Assembly: GCA_031216915.1 (NCBI GenBank)
Contig: CM062292.1
Span: 3,778,457 to 3,842,456 of the forward strand
DNA from: Pictodentalium vernedei
Taxonomy: Eukaryota; Mollusca; Scaphopoda; Dentaliida; Dentaliidae
DNA length: 64,000 nucleotides
Direction: 5' to 3'
A program made the translations under genes and the position numbers. The notes under the pieces were generated by a model. It searched no databases. It saw only the letters and a program-made list of their open reading frames with translations, and was not told the DNA's origin. Shown piece after piece: positions 36,406 through 48,010 of the stretch. Numbering within the stretch: position 1 is the first letter of the stretch; each line of letters opens with the position of its first letter.

Positions 36406-37404
36406 TGTTTAAAGAATAATATGTAAATCAACCTGTTGAATATAAATGAAATCTATGAAAGTTCAAAAGAAGAAAAACAATTTAAAATTTAGTATAATAG
36501 TTGATTTTCTTGAGAAACAATATAATTTTATTTTTAAGTCCCTAAGAGATACTGCAGTAACGCACTGCCGTTTGACATAATTAAAATATGTGCAGTGCAA
36601 ACGAATGTGCCTTACTGTTAACCATGCTGTTAAGTAAAACATTCTGGTCGCATATTTCTCTATCAATAATGGGAATGCGCAAGTCTCGAATGACAGATTT
36701 TATGAACCTTTTGATATGTGAAAATATTTGGTAAATATTCGTTTCAGAGAAACTTTGCAATACAATCATATCATTCACTTTACACTGCAATAATGAACTT
36801 GTTCATTTTGGGGAATTGTATTTGCATCACATGTTTTTTGCCAGCATACATGTGTAAAATATGTGAGTCCTCAATTACGCCTTAGGTATCATCAAATGTC
36901 ATTATATATGGTTTATAAGAGAAAAACAATTGGTTATTTGTCGTCCGACAATAGAGGTGTGGTAGGGACGTTACACCAGAAATAAGGAGCTGCGAAGTAC
37001 ATATACAATGGGTATCTTCCTATCCATTGTTTTATGTACCGGAGTTCCGATTATCTTTTCCAAATGTATTCCGAGAATACGTATTCACACCTTCGGTCAC
37101 GCTAACTGTTTTGACACGCAGCTGTGCATACGTAAAATCTCATGGGGTGGAGGTATGTTCGTGATATGCCAGCAGATGCGTACGAGCAAGGACCTATCGG
37201 AACTACTATAGGAGCTACTAGACCTTCTAAATATCACTGTTTGCCCTCCCCTCCTCAAAACAAACTGTTCAGGGTAACCCCTATTATCGAAACCTGCTAC
37301 GCGCCTGGCCGTAAGAATGGCTTACTTGCTGTACCTTCAGATCGTTCGGAACAATGAATGGTAGTTTACACTCGCAAGTTTGTGTATGACATGTTTATAA
37401 TGAC
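36406..37404. other. no gene recognised
   Basis: A spacer with short frames of under 75 aa on both strands, none with a recognisable motif. Confidence 0.45.
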
Positions 37405-37730
37405 AGTGTTCCATACAATGATACCTCGATGTCGAGAAATGGGAGTACCCAGAGAGAACCACCGAGCAGCGGCGAGTAACTGTCAACCCCCCCCCCCCCC
37501 CAACAACGTACTAACTCTGCTCAATCTGGACTGGCAGTGATTGAATACAAGTGCACCACCGACGTGTAAAACGCCTTAGTACACAGTGCAGTTGGACTCC
37601 AGCTTGGGAAATCGGGATTAAGTGTCTTGTCCAAGGAAGCTGGTGCAGTTACCGCTCTCATGATCGAACCGTCGACCATTCGTTTTGAAGTTCAATATTC
37701 CAACCACGGAAGCGCTGCGCTATGGGTCAC
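37405..37730 (-). mobile_element. tRNA-headed SINE, reverse strand
   Basis: On the reverse strand: a head with CCCATAGCGCAGCGC and ACGGTTCGATC (B-box-like), then the CTTGGACAAGACACTTAATC block, then GTGCACTTGTATTCAATC, then the TTACTCGCCGCTGCTCGG block. A poly-C run (37486 onward on the + strand) interrupts the body. Tail eroded. Confidence 0.78.
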
Positions 37731-38136
37731 CTGTGGTCGGATGTGCTGCTGGTCCCAACCGTAGGGAGAGCATATTCGGACCGACGATGCCTGCAGAACT
37801 ATGGAATGTTTGTGGGTTGCGGTGAACATCGATTTATGCGTTTTTGTGCACGTTGACCAAACCCTCCCTTTGTCTCCCTTGTTGCTGGTCTAAGATGGTG
37901 TGATAGGCCTGAGGAGCAGATCAAGTGTACATCGAGACTAATTACGTCATAAGGTTCTACCGTTTTTCGACCCGACTCCAATCCCTATAATCACAGCTCA
38001 TCTAATCTCGGGGTTTACAGTTGCGTGTTTCAATCACAGTACTGTGATCTTACAAACAGTCGCGATGCGGTTGAACGTCTCTTATCGTATTTCCCCTCGC
38101 ACAGCTAGAGAATAACCTTACGCGATAAATTGAGAT
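37731..38136. other. no feature recognised
   Basis: A spacer between a SINE and a hairpin. Confidence 0.45.
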
Positions 38137-38270
38137 TATTATGATAATATAATGATCTGGTTTGTCGAATTTCGTTGAGTTGATGAAATCAGATCGCCGG
38201 ATCTGGCGATCTGACCTCGTCAACGTGACGAAATACGACAAACCAGATCACCTTAGTGTCATAATGATCG
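38137..38270. repeat. long hairpin (~100-130 bp)
   Basis: GATCTGGTTTGTCG, AATTTCGTTGAGTTGA and CAGATCGCC pair with GGCGATCTG, TCAACGTGACGAAAT and CGACAAACCAGATC around a four-base centre near 38203. The outer ATTATGAT/ATAATGAT bases extend it. Probably a small foldback element. Confidence 0.75.
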
Positions 38271-39170
38271 CTTTTTTATATGCCGTTATGAAAATCACTT
38301 TTTACACGAAACATCAATTGGTTAAGAACAATATTAGAAATTCACGATAATCGATAGTGTTCATTTATACAAATGAAGTATACCTATAAAAGGCTGTTAT
38401 CCTGGGCGGGCTCAGTTGACGTTCTCCAGTGCCGACCTCGTTCTGAAACCTGTCATCTGATACGGATCGGAAAACCACTCAGTTTGATCTGACGATCAGG
38501 ATTCGATGGATAAAAAACACGACGTATCATTGATAGCAATATAATAAAATTGAATCTCTGATATTATATTTTTGGTCTGGGCTTCACAATATTTGATTTG
38601 GGAATTATAGGTCCACCGACGTGCATGTGTACCGTGACCCGACTGGGTCTTGTCAGGATCTAGTCGAGAAAAATGCCACATTTGTGACCACAGTTCTTCA
38701 CCATGTTGTCGAGTGCTGTCAGTGCGTCACACGTTTAATTCGTTTTGTTTAAGGGAATCCAGTTAATATTGGTATCATGTTGTCCTAAAGACCTGGTAAT
38801 GTACTTTGAGGTGGACGTCTTTGTATGACATCTGTCACTGTCATATAATTTTAATTGGGGTTTATAATATTCAGCATGAATCCATTCAACGCTAACGGAC
38901 AACGGATATAACGTGCCATTATGTTCCATTCCACACTTTGACAATGAACCGGTAAGATCAATGTGAACTCGACTCACGCTATCACGTTTCTTTGTTGTTC
39001 TGCTATTGATCCCAACCGCACAGCCGTAAGAGTATTGTTTGAGTCAAAAAGATATCTGAATAATCCATTAATATTTTGATAAGCAGTTCTAGCCCGCCAC
39101 ACCCCCACCATACAGAGTTTTACATTACCCATCCATTGTAGGAATGGGGTGGGGGTGATCGGGTGAACAA
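38271..39170. other. no gene recognised
   Basis: A spacer before the LINE, with no convincing frame or repeat. Confidence 0.45.
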
Positions 39171-39446
39171 TGGGCAATCCGCGAAGGTCAGCCGGGGAAG
39201 TTTAAACTTAAATATACACTCAGTCAATGTATGTGGACTTTTATCGAAACTGAAAGACCCTGAATTTGTTGATTACATCACGTGTTTTGATGACCTCTGT
39301 TTTCAAGAAACAAAACGGATGATTTTGATGTGGTGCAAAAAGAGGTTTTTCATGTGTTCAAGTTAAAAAACAGTAAAAAATTAGCCAAGATAAGGTGGGT
39401 GGGATATGCACGGTAGAAAAAATTATTTGAAATCAGTGTGTACAAT

Positions 39447-39707
39447 TACAGTACGTGGAGAGTGGATTGTAACTAAATCACCCGCGGAGTGGAGTTATCA
39501 CCCACGCTATAACTTTAAAATTTTGTACATATTGACAAAAAACGCAAGCAATGTTTCAGCCAATGGTCCTCCGGGGTTAACCCGGAGGTCCATTGGCTGA
39601 AACTTTACTTGTGCTGGTTATGCTTTACAACAAATTTGAAATTATTGCTTGGGTGGAATCTCCACTCTGCGGGTGATTTAGTGATAATACACTATCCATG
39701 CACTGTA
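39447..39707. mobile_element. TA-flanked palindromic MITE, family B, inside LINE
   Basis: Ends TACAGTACGTGGAGAGTG and CACTATCCATGCACTGTA; centre CAATGGTCCTCCGGGG with its inverse. Interrupts the endonuclease remnant. Confidence 0.85.
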
Positions 39708-39974
39708 CACATGAGGATATTGAAAATGATTTGTGGGTAAAATTTAAAATGGGAAATGAACCTCTCGCTTTTCTTGGAAATGTCTACTTTCCATTTGCGG
39801 GGTCCAAATATGATAGCGGGGATGCACACGAGAATTTACCAGTCTCCATAGCAGATAAAGTGGAAGAAAGTAATTCCGTCTTCCTGATCGGAGACTTCAA
39901 TTCTCGAATTGCTGAATGCAGCGAGCTCTCAGTCAGTCTGCGAAGCGAGATCTCTGACCACGATATAAATGGCA

Positions 39975-40287
39975 TACAGTTAAAACTAGAAGTCCTGTCA
40001 TGAAATGCGCACAAATAGCACCTCGGTCTGCGCGTTAATCTACGCGTTAGGGCCACAGTTGGACTATCAAATTCTGTACATATGGCCTGTTTACAAGCAA
40101 TGTGTTAGCCAATGGACCTTCGGGTAACCCGGAGGTCCATTGGCAGAAACATTGTCTGTGTTTGCTATGTGTAATCAGGAGAACTTGCCGTGCTTTGAAT
40201 GCCATATGGCAATTGCGCGCAATTCCTACGAGCAATTAAGCTTAGATAAGCGCACAGTTTGTGACAGGACTTTTAGTTTTAACTGTA
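39975..40287. mobile_element. TA-flanked palindromic MITE, family A, inside LINE
   Basis: Terminal arms TACAGTTAAAACTAGAAGTC and GACTTTTAGTTTTAACTGTA-type, with a TA flank at each side and the shared CAATGGACC core. Splits the endonuclease remnant a second time. Confidence 0.9.
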
Positions 40288-40644
40288 AGTGCTGAATGAA
40301 AATCAGAAGATAATGTTCTAAATAATTTTGGTAGAAAACTCGGGGAACTAATGTAAACATAACAACTTACTTATAATTAATGGTAGGTTCGGGAAGGATA
40401 AACATATTGGTTCAACCACTTGTAAAGGACCAAGTGTTATTGACTACTTAATTTGTGCAATCGAGTTTGCTAAATGCCTGACCGATTTTATGGTTGATGA
40501 TTTCAACGAATTGCTCTTTGATGCTCATTGTTCAATTGTTTTGTCAGCTAAATTGGGTGATAATCAAAAATACAATGACATGTGTGACACAAAGTGGTTA
40601 ACGGGACAACCTAACGGTATCTCTGTTAATGAAATTGGTATCGA

Positions 40645-40855
40645 GGTGGATATGATATGATATGATATGTTTATTTACCAATATACAAAAATACAGAATG
40701 ATCAATATATACGTATGGTTACATCATAACAGGGTTCTCGTATACAGTAATATTATTTCAGATATACATAGATAATGGGATTATATATTGTATACCGACA
40801 GGGAAAGGCATAGACAGATTGGCTGTCTTCCCGCCTTTCCTTCTGACAGAAAAAA
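40645..40855 (-). mobile_element. interspersed repeat with GATAT tail
   Basis: (GATAT)n, then AT-rich sequence, then GGCATAGACAGATTGGCTGT, as in the copy at 35533-35740. It interrupts the LINE. Probably the 3' end of a reverse-strand LINE or SINE. Confidence 0.6.
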
Positions 40856-41197
40856 GAAAACTACAGAATGACGGAAGAAACTCGAAGAAGAAAATGATGC
40901 AAAAGTGCAACATTGTTATTTCTGTTTTAGCTCCAACAGACAGGGTTACTCCGCGACATTTGCACAAGAGAATGTTGGGTGGACGGTATCAATTACAGCA
41001 CGGTACTCTTGAAATGGCCTCAAAAATACTGGATACTGAAGAAGTACCTGAAAATCCAGATAGGGTACCTTTTATTGGCCCAAGGAGCCAAAATAAAGCG
41101 GACACATTACAGGAGAATATCTCAGAATATCATGTTATTCAACTGGAAAACAAGCTTTCAGCTCTTGAAATGTCGAGACACATTTATTTGGACGACA
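40856..41197 (+). other. open stretch of unknown origin within the LINE
   Basis: A forward frame (40819-41259) reads through this stretch with QKCNIVISVLAPTDRVTPR and PENPDRVPFIGPRSQNKAD. I do not recognise the domain. It could be part of the host LINE between endonuclease and RT, or a passenger sequence. The frame's last codons lie in the following MITE. Confidence 0.4.
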
Positions 41198-41448
41198 TTA
41201 ACCCTTTACCTAACATGAAAAGCAGACGACACTTGCAAAAACAATTCTTGAACAACTAATTTGTTTCATTTTTTGTCTCAAAAACATAGGTTATGATCCC
41301 TCATTGGAACGAGCTCGACGAGCTCGTTCCAACGAGGGGTCATAACCTATGTTTTTGAGACAAAAAATGAAAAAATAATGAAAATTAATTGGCGATTTTT
41401 TAGAATAGCGCTGGCCGGTTTTGGCCGTTACGTTGGGTAAAGGGTTAA
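41198..41448. mobile_element. TTAA-flanked palindromic MITE (piggyBac-like)
   Basis: TTAACCCTTTACC and GGTAAAGGGTTAA ends with TTAA at both sides. The core pairs AACATAGGTTATGATCCCTC with its inverse around GAACGAGCTCGACGAGCTCG. TTAA target and CCC...GGG ends are typical of piggyBac elements. Relatives are at 13781, 54216 and 59447. Confidence 0.9.
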
Positions 41449-41459
41449 TGCAATAGAGA

Positions 41460-43100
41460 CCTCGGTGCTCTATATTTAGAGTCCGGAAAGAAAACTGTCG
41501 GTTTGAAAAATAATAGAAGAAATATGAAAAAACCTAAATGTTGGCCAAGAAAAAATAAAATGAAGAATCCTTGGTTCACAAAAGACAATGTGGAGGAAAG
41601 AAAACTATTAAGGCGAGCCATACAAATATTCAGAAATTCCCCAAATGCAAAAAAATAAAACAAACTTACTCCTTCATAGACAAAAGTATAAACTTTCCCT
41701 GAGAAGGAGCAGGATTCTGTATAACTCTCAATTAAGAGAAAGGTTACGCGCTTTTAAAAAGGTAAATGCAAAAGAATTTTGGAAGATAAATAAACTGCTT
41801 TGCGATAAGGAATATACTAGGAAAATGCCATCACAAAATGAGTTCTACAACTATTATAAAGAGATAGATGAACCTGAAATCAGCTAGATGTCCGATGATA
41901 TCGATGGGAATTACTCACCCATGCCCCTTGTGACGACCATAGATAAAACAATATTGAATGACAAAATTAGCATTGAAAAGATTGTAAGAGCGGTTCAGAA
42001 ATTAAAAAAATGAAAAGCTCCTGGCGTTGACAGAATAAGTAATCAATATATAAAGAAAACATTTTCCAGATTCAAACTAAAATACCTGAAATTCTTTAAT
42101 TTAATCCTAGACTCTGGCCAATTCCCAGAGGACTGGACTACTGGGATCATAAGGCCAGTTTTTAAAAATAAAGGGGACTCCCTGTTCACTTATAACTATC
42201 GCAAAATTACCCTATTGGGCAATATTTCCAATCTATTTACTAGCATTTTGAGTGAGCGTGTCTCTTCATTTCGTGAGAACAACAATCTGCTGAGTGAGGC
42301 ACAGGATGGGTTTAGAAAAGGGTACTCTACAATTGAACATATAATGTCTCTGAAGACCGTTAGTGAACTCTTTAAGGCAAATAAAGCTAACTTTTATTGT
42401 GCTTTCATAGATTTCGCAAAAGCATTTGATACTGTCTGGAGAGCAGCACTATGGAAAAAGTTTTTAAACTCACATATAGACGGGAAAATAATTCATGTGA
42501 TAAAAAATATGTATGATAAAATAAAATCTACGGTTGAGATTCAAGGAGAAAAGTCAAAGTTCTTCTCCAGTAAAATGAGGGTCAGGCAAGGAGAAAATTT
42601 GTCGCCCATAGTTTTTGCTCTCCATCTGAATGATCTAGAACTCATTTTACACTCTAAGGGTTGTTGTGGCGTGAATATTGAAAAACCTAATATATCGGGG
42701 AGTAGTGATCAACTGTACTTATAGTTGCTTATTCTCCTCTATGCTGACGATACTGTACTTACAGTTGCTTATTCTCCTCTATGCTGACGATACTGTACTT
42801 ATGGCCAACACAGACAAATAATTGAAACAAATGCTGACCGTTTTCACTAATTAATGTAAAAAGTGGAAACCTGAAGTTAACAAAATAAGTCTAAAATAAT
42901 TAAATTCGGCACACGCCCACGCAAAAAAAAATATTTTTTACATCGGAGATATCCACATAGAAATAGTAAATAGTTATAAATACTTAGGCGTAATATTCTC
43001 CAAAACTGGCTCGTTTAACAGAGAGAGGAATAACCGATGTATCGAAGCGAATTCCATAATTAACAAGGCAAGAAGGAATCAGTTACCGATCGATGTCATT
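41460..43100 (+). pseudogene. LINE reverse transcriptase remnant
   Basis: Contains NPWFTKDNVEERK and ERLRAFKKVNAKEFWK (the pre-RT region), then APGVDRISNQYIKK, YNYRKITLLGNISNLF, CAFIDFAKAFDTVWR (motif A), RVRQGENLSPIVFALHLND (motif B) and LLYADDTVL (motif C). An in-frame stop separates B from C. A 40-bp tandem duplication around 42720-42800 carries the YADD codons twice, in different frames. SYKYLGVIFSKTGSF (the post-palm region) follows at about 42960. Many stops; dead. Confidence 0.85.
42713..42800 (+). repeat. 40-bp tandem duplication of the RT YADD codons
   Basis: AGTTGCTTATTCTCCTCTAT occurs at 42723 and again at 42763, followed both times by GCTGACGATACTGTACTT. Forty is not a multiple of three, so the second copy is frameshifted. 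Confidence 0.92.
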
Positions 43101-43149
43101 TTATAACTGTATTAGAAGTCCACAATTTCCATCCTAACGACATGCGAAA

Positions 43150-43950
43150 TATGGGGACATGAAAATGTTCAAAAATAGAGAAACTGGAACTCTGGTTTCT
43201 CAAGTTTGTTTTAAAACTGAAAAAACAAGAGATACCAGTTTCTTGTTTGGAGAATTAGGACTTATACCAAGAGGCATTAGAATTAAAATAAGGTGTATAA
43301 ATTTTTGGGCAAAGCTTATAAATGAGCTGGATTACAATAATAAAATTTCACGTTCCTTGTATGCTATTTTGCATTGGAACCACACCCGAGGGCTATATAC
43401 GAGCCCTGGCTCCAAAATATATGTTCACTGTTAGACTCCATTGGCATGACAAACATTTGGGCTGGGAATGTATTAGAGACCTAAAAAGTTTTGATCTTGC
43501 TCTGAAGCAAAGACTCATAGACATCGTTATACAAGATTGGAAAGCTACCCTGAACAGTTCAAGTAAAGATCAATTTTATAACTGGATAAAGACAACTGGT
43601 GGATTAGAAACTTATATTAAGAAGTTATCTTGTCTTCTGCTGTCCAACTCCTCCATTTCAGAATGCAAAATCACCGATTCCTGATAGAAACTGGTAGTTG
43701 GACGTCGGTAGAAATATACGAGAGAAAATGTACATTGTGTGGAATGGACGTAGGGCATGAATATCACTATATTCTTGTTTGCAAAGAAACGAGAGACCTG
43801 CGCAAACAATATATAAAACCCTACTACCGACCACACCCAAATATGTTAAAAATCCCAAACCTTTTTACTAGCTCAAATATGAAGGAAATTTTGAATTTGG
43901 CAAAATTTATAAAGAAAATGCAAAATATTGAAACCACTTCCCTTGGCTGA
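43150..43950 (+). pseudogene. LINE C-terminal Cys/His region remnant
   Basis: Two overlapping frames carry RLHWHDKHLGWECIRDLKSF and then HFRMQNHRFLIETGSW, CTLCGMDVGHEYHYILVC (C-x2-C-x8-H-x4-C) and a helical end with SSNMKEILNLAKFIKK. This zinc-finger-like tail follows the RT in many LINEs. A frameshift separates the two parts near 43640. Confidence 0.8.
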
Positions 43951-43990
43951 CTACAAGGTCAGGCCACATACCGAAATAGGTTACCTCTAA

Positions 43991-44499
43991 CCCTGTGATG
44001 CAGACATCGTGCGTGGGGCTGGGCAGCTGCTGGGTCGCTGTGTGCGGTGTCTCGATTTGCTGCACGCTGAAAGTAGCATTATCCCCGTCCTGTAACTTCT
44101 TTTTAATTCAGTGGGTGTAAATAGAGTTCGGGGCTCTGACCGCAGTGACCTGGTCGTGGCCCGACCTCCGCGTGTTGTTAACCCTCTATCCAAAACACTA
44201 ATCATCCTTTTGCCCAAGCCATATAATTTACGTTATTTTCCAAATAATCTCTTGGAGGAATGATGAAAATAAATTCGCCCTACTTCTAGTCTCTTCATTA
44301 AGGCGCGTCCGTTGAGCACGTCCCACTGTGGGGGTGTGAGCTGTGAAAACGAGGCAAACAATGAAGTTGAAGTTGTAACAACAATCTCTTATGGCTGTGT
44401 TGGGTGAAAAGTCGTTGGCTTCCCCACATCTTAGTCTGTGAAATCCAGATAATTACCAAATGATGCCGATCTGATCAGGGTGATACAATGATGGAAAGG
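43991..44499. other. possible LINE 3' UTR / spacer
   Basis: Less AT-rich sequence following the LINE. No poly-A or repeat tail marks a clear end. Confidence 0.35.
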
Positions 44500-44790
44500 A
44501 AAATCCACACACACGTAATATACATACAAGAGCATGTGTGTGTGTGTATTTATATACATATACCTATGCACTTATGGCACTATATATACAAAACACATAT
44601 GTTACACATGTCAATATATCTGTGAAGAGTGAGTGATGTATGCATGTGTATGTAAGTATGTATGAATGTATGACTGCAGATAGGTAGGTGCATTTATATG
44701 TATGTATGGGTCCCTATAACTGTATACCTTGTTTATCCACGTGTATGTGTATTTCCTGTATACCTGTATACCGCTATGCGTGTGCGCCTG
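44500..44790. repeat. mixed (GT)n, (TATG)n and (TA)n microsatellite region
   Basis: CACACACACG, GTGTGTGTGTGT, TATACATATAC and repeated GTATG tetranucleotide-like runs. The short reverse frame here is low-complexity translation. Confidence 0.8.
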
Positions 44791-45711
44791 CCTCGATACT
44801 AACACAACGCCGCTGCATCTAAGCATGCCCAGTGCTGGCAGCATTGTTCTAGCAGTAGTATTGGTAATGGTAGTGGTAACTGCAGTGGAGGTATAGTGGT
44901 GCTAGATGCTGCAGTGACGGTGGGTAGCTTGTGACTGGGGTTGTCTACAGTAGCAACCTTGAAAATAAAATGGATTGCGTTTAATACTTTGGGTATTAAT
45001 TAAATGATAAAAGAAATGCCGAATCAGTGAAACTAAATGATAAACCTTGTAATTATTGTGTGCACATTCGATATTTTTTATGATTTTCTAGTATTCCTGG
45101 TGGTCCCATCTCATTCCTGAGTATTACTGTATTACTGTATCAGCCCCTCTTAAAGACCTTACTCTACCCCATGTCTCTCCGCCCCTTTCGACAGTTGGTT
45201 AATGAGATTAGAAACCTCGCTACTGATATTTTGAACGCTCATATTGGGGTATAAGATGAGATAAATCTTCTGGTAAATATTACGAAAGAGTAAGAAAATG
45301 GATATCACATTGCAACTTGTAGGCTAAGCTGCGATCTATATGATTTCACTGGAACTAGATTGTTTGCTTCTGTGTTTCCGTATGCATATTAGCAGTGTGG
45401 AAAAGATCACTCCGCATGAATAGCTTATCACCTGACGCATTGTAAGATAATGAAGCTGCTGTGTGATGGCCAGTCCGGCCTGCGGATTGGCACCGTCAGA
45501 ACAAATTTAGTTACCATATATCGCAAATGTTCCCGAATCAATCAATGATAGATACGTCATGCAAAACTACACTCCCGTCACTGCAGCCCAGGCCGAGCAT
45601 TGAATTGCTGCCAAGTCGGGCACTCTACTGGGTTCCTTTTACATTTGTGTAATGCTGTATCAAATACTTTATATAGCATTGTGCAGGGGTGGAATGAATT
45701 TGGTGTGTGGT
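44791..45711. other. no gene recognised
   Basis: A spacer between microsatellites; no reading frame with a recognisable motif. Confidence 0.45.
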
Positions 45712-46180
45712 GGGGGGGGGGGGGGGGGGGCTGGGGGCAACCAGTGCTTTTATATCATGCATTGGTTGGTATCCCCTTCCCCGGTAACGAATAAAGGCTC
45801 TGCCAGTTGTTGGCTCTTTTTAGTTGAAGAATATGCGCGCGCTTATCTGTATTTTTGGGGTCGTTGAGCGTATGCGTGCGTATGAGAGTGAGTATTTTGG
45901 GTTTATTGAGAGGGTTTGGGTGGCTGGATGGAAGGGTGTGGGTGGGTTGGTGGATGGGTGAGTGAGTGCGTAGATGTGGGTGAGGGTGCTCGTTTGCTGG
46001 GTGGGAGGGTGTGAGTGGGTTGGTGGGTGTGTGGGTGTGGGTAAGGGTGCGTCTGCGTCTGTGTCAGTGTGTGTGTCTGCGTGAGGAAGTATGGACACAA
46101 GACTATGTGTGTGTGTGTGTGATGTATGTGTGATGCAGGTGTGGGGAGATGATGGGTATGTGTGTTCAGGTATGTGTATA
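45712..46180. repeat. G homopolymer followed by GT/GGGT-rich low-complexity tract
   Basis: A 19-base G run at 45712-45730. From 45890 the strand is almost entirely G and T (GGGTGGGTTGG and GTGAGTGAGTG types), ending in a pure GT run. The long reverse frame (45820-46395, rich in His, Thr and Pro) comes from this composition and is not a gene. The G-rich strand could form quadruplexes. Confidence 0.85.
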
Positions 46181-46439
46181 TGTGTTGGCTGTAGGGTAGT
46201 GAGAAGAACAAGGACTGATCCATCGCAACATGCGGTTACTGTAATTGTATCACCACTGACATGTGTATATATATCCATTTCTTCTTCACTTGTATTTTGG
46301 AACCTCATTACCAAAACTATGGCGAAAGGTTGAAATAAACATAAACAAACCATAAACAAACCAGAAATATCCAGAGGGTTTTGAAATCGCAACACAAATT
46401 TCTAGAAGTCATTTGCCTGCGAAGCTCAGCCAACAACGT

Positions 46440-48010
46440 CTTTTTGGGACCAATGCCGTTTGGTGGCCACGTCAAACTTTCGAAAAGGAAATATTAAAAA
46501 TGAGGTTGAAAGGAGAAAGTCAATACAAAAACGAAAAAGTGGTATTGCAGGCATCGGGATGAACATTTTAATTCGAAAATGGCCGGTCAACTATTTCAAA
46601 TGAGTAGACAACGGTGTGTGAAGTTTGATAGATGAACAATCGATGTAACTGATCTTAGCGGGCTGCTGGATTTATAAAGGAAGCGTTTTTAATGAGATAT
46701 GACCAAACTAGTGTAAACCTTGAAGTGACTTAAAGAACAAGGAACGTCAAATTGGCGATAAAACGAAAAAAAACACATATCTCTATTTTTGTTGCTTTAA
46801 TACTTACTGAAATATCCAAAACTTACGACAAATTTTAATTTTTGATCATATGACCACCCATCGCGTCAGCTCCGCGTTCGACCATAACGGTTGCAAATTC
46901 TGGAACTGCACGATATTTTAGGTACGGTTTTGGGGGATATTCCATTCCACAAAATTCGAAAGGCTGAGTTTCAAAATGAGGTTCAAACTAAAAGGCTAAG
47001 AAAAAGACGACGTTCAACATTTGAATTCCAAAAAGAAGATGTCAATTTTAAACGAATAGCAAACGGTATGTAGAGTTTCAGAGCTGCGTAATTTATAAAT
47101 CTTCAGCTACTGGAATAAAAGTAGCGTTTTTACTAAAATGTGAGAGAAATAGCTTAATTTTTATTAGGGTTAAACGTCCAAATTTTGATCAATTGAAAAA
47201 AATAAAAAAAATAACCATCTCCTATTTTTACAGACAACATACTAAAATTTAAATAAAAAATGAGACACATTTTTATTTTTTGCCCTGAGACACCCATCCG
47301 TGACATCACCTTCGAGTTCGACCATAACGGTTGGGAATTTCCTACAGTTAAAACTAGAAGTCCTGTCACGAATAGTGCGCTTATCTTGGCTTAATTGCGC
47401 GTTGGGATTGCGCGCAATTGCCATATCGAATGGCATCCAAAGTACGGCAATTTCTCTTGGTTACTCAAAGCAAACACATGCAATGTTTCTGCCAATGGAC
47501 CTCCGGGTTACCCGGAGGTCCATTGGCTGAAACATTGCTTGTGCACAGGCCATATGTACAGAATTTGATAGCTTTACTTGGGCCATAACGCGTATATTAA
47601 CGGGCATATCAACGTGCTATTTGTGCGCATTTCATGACAGGACTTCTAGTTTTAACTGTAGGACGGCACCAGCTTTTTAGATGTGTTTTTTTTTGTTCAT
47701 TTTGTGGAGATTAAAAACCCAAACTTGGGAAAGGATAACTCCCAAAATAAGGTTGAAAATAAAATGTACATGAGACAAATGCAAAACTGGCATCGTTGAC
47801 ATCGGGTGTGTAAATTTGAAATGAAAAAATAAATTCTCCCAATTTCAAATAACCAGACAGAATCTTCAGAGCTGTATTATGTGTAAATACAGAACTAGTT
47901 GAACGAACAAGTAGCATTTTTAATGAAATTTGCCAACAACGTGACTTAAAAACATCAAAACGGCGATCAATCGAAAAACAAGAACACAGCATTTCCAATT
48001 TTTCTTACAT
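46440..48010. repeat. old diverged ~430-bp satellite, block 1
   Basis: Landmarks recur about 430 bp apart: GTTCGACCATAACGGTTGCA at about 46877 and GTTCGACCATAACGGTTGGG at about 47315. AATGAGGTTGAAA-type and GGCGATAAAACGAAAAA-type blocks repeat between them. Units are heavily diverged. The same landmarks reappear at 52700-54640, so the satellite once spanned or flanked the LINE in between. Confidence 0.65.
47343..47660. mobile_element. TA-flanked palindromic MITE, family A
   Basis: TACAGTTAAAACTAGAAGTC and its inverse at the ends, TA flanks, and a clean central palindrome (CAATGGACCTCCGGGTTACC with the inverted arm). Inserted in the ~430-bp satellite. Confidence 0.93.

Larger units (their letters stand above)
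39178..40640 (+). pseudogene. LINE apurinic-type endonuclease remnant
   Basis: The intact enzyme nicks target DNA to prime reverse transcription. The N-terminal piece reads NIHSVNVCGLLSKL and CFQETK (the catalytic Glu region). After the first MITE it continues with FLGNVYFPF and FLIGDFNSRIA (GDFN motif). After the second MITE come GRFGKDKHIGSTTCKGPSVI, then FDAHCSIVLS, where the family's SDH motif has become DAH. The pieces are in different frames with internal stops. Confidence 0.75.
39171..43990 (+). mobile_element. dead non-LTR retrotransposon (LINE) with nested insertions
   Basis: Pieces of one LINE are found in order: an endonuclease (39190-40640), an RT (about 41460-43100) and a C-terminal Cys/His region (to 43950). 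Between them sit a family B MITE (39447), a family A MITE (39975), a tailed interspersed repeat (40645) and a TTAA MITE (41198). The sequence joining endonuclease to RT is missing or replaced. Numerous stops and frameshifts make it non-functional. The clade is undetermined; the QGENLSP-type RT motif B resembles a group common in marine invertebrates, by memory only. Confidence 0.85.

Noticed and set aside
45820..46395. 191-aa reverse open frame rich in His, Thr and Pro
   Set aside because: It is the translation of a GT/GGGT low-complexity tract and has no non-repetitive motif.
47300..47530. Short frames shared with 60481-60792 (both contain ALGLRAIAISN) as a conserved small protein
   Set aside because: Both lie within copies of the family A MITE, so the identity reflects the repeat and not protein conservation.
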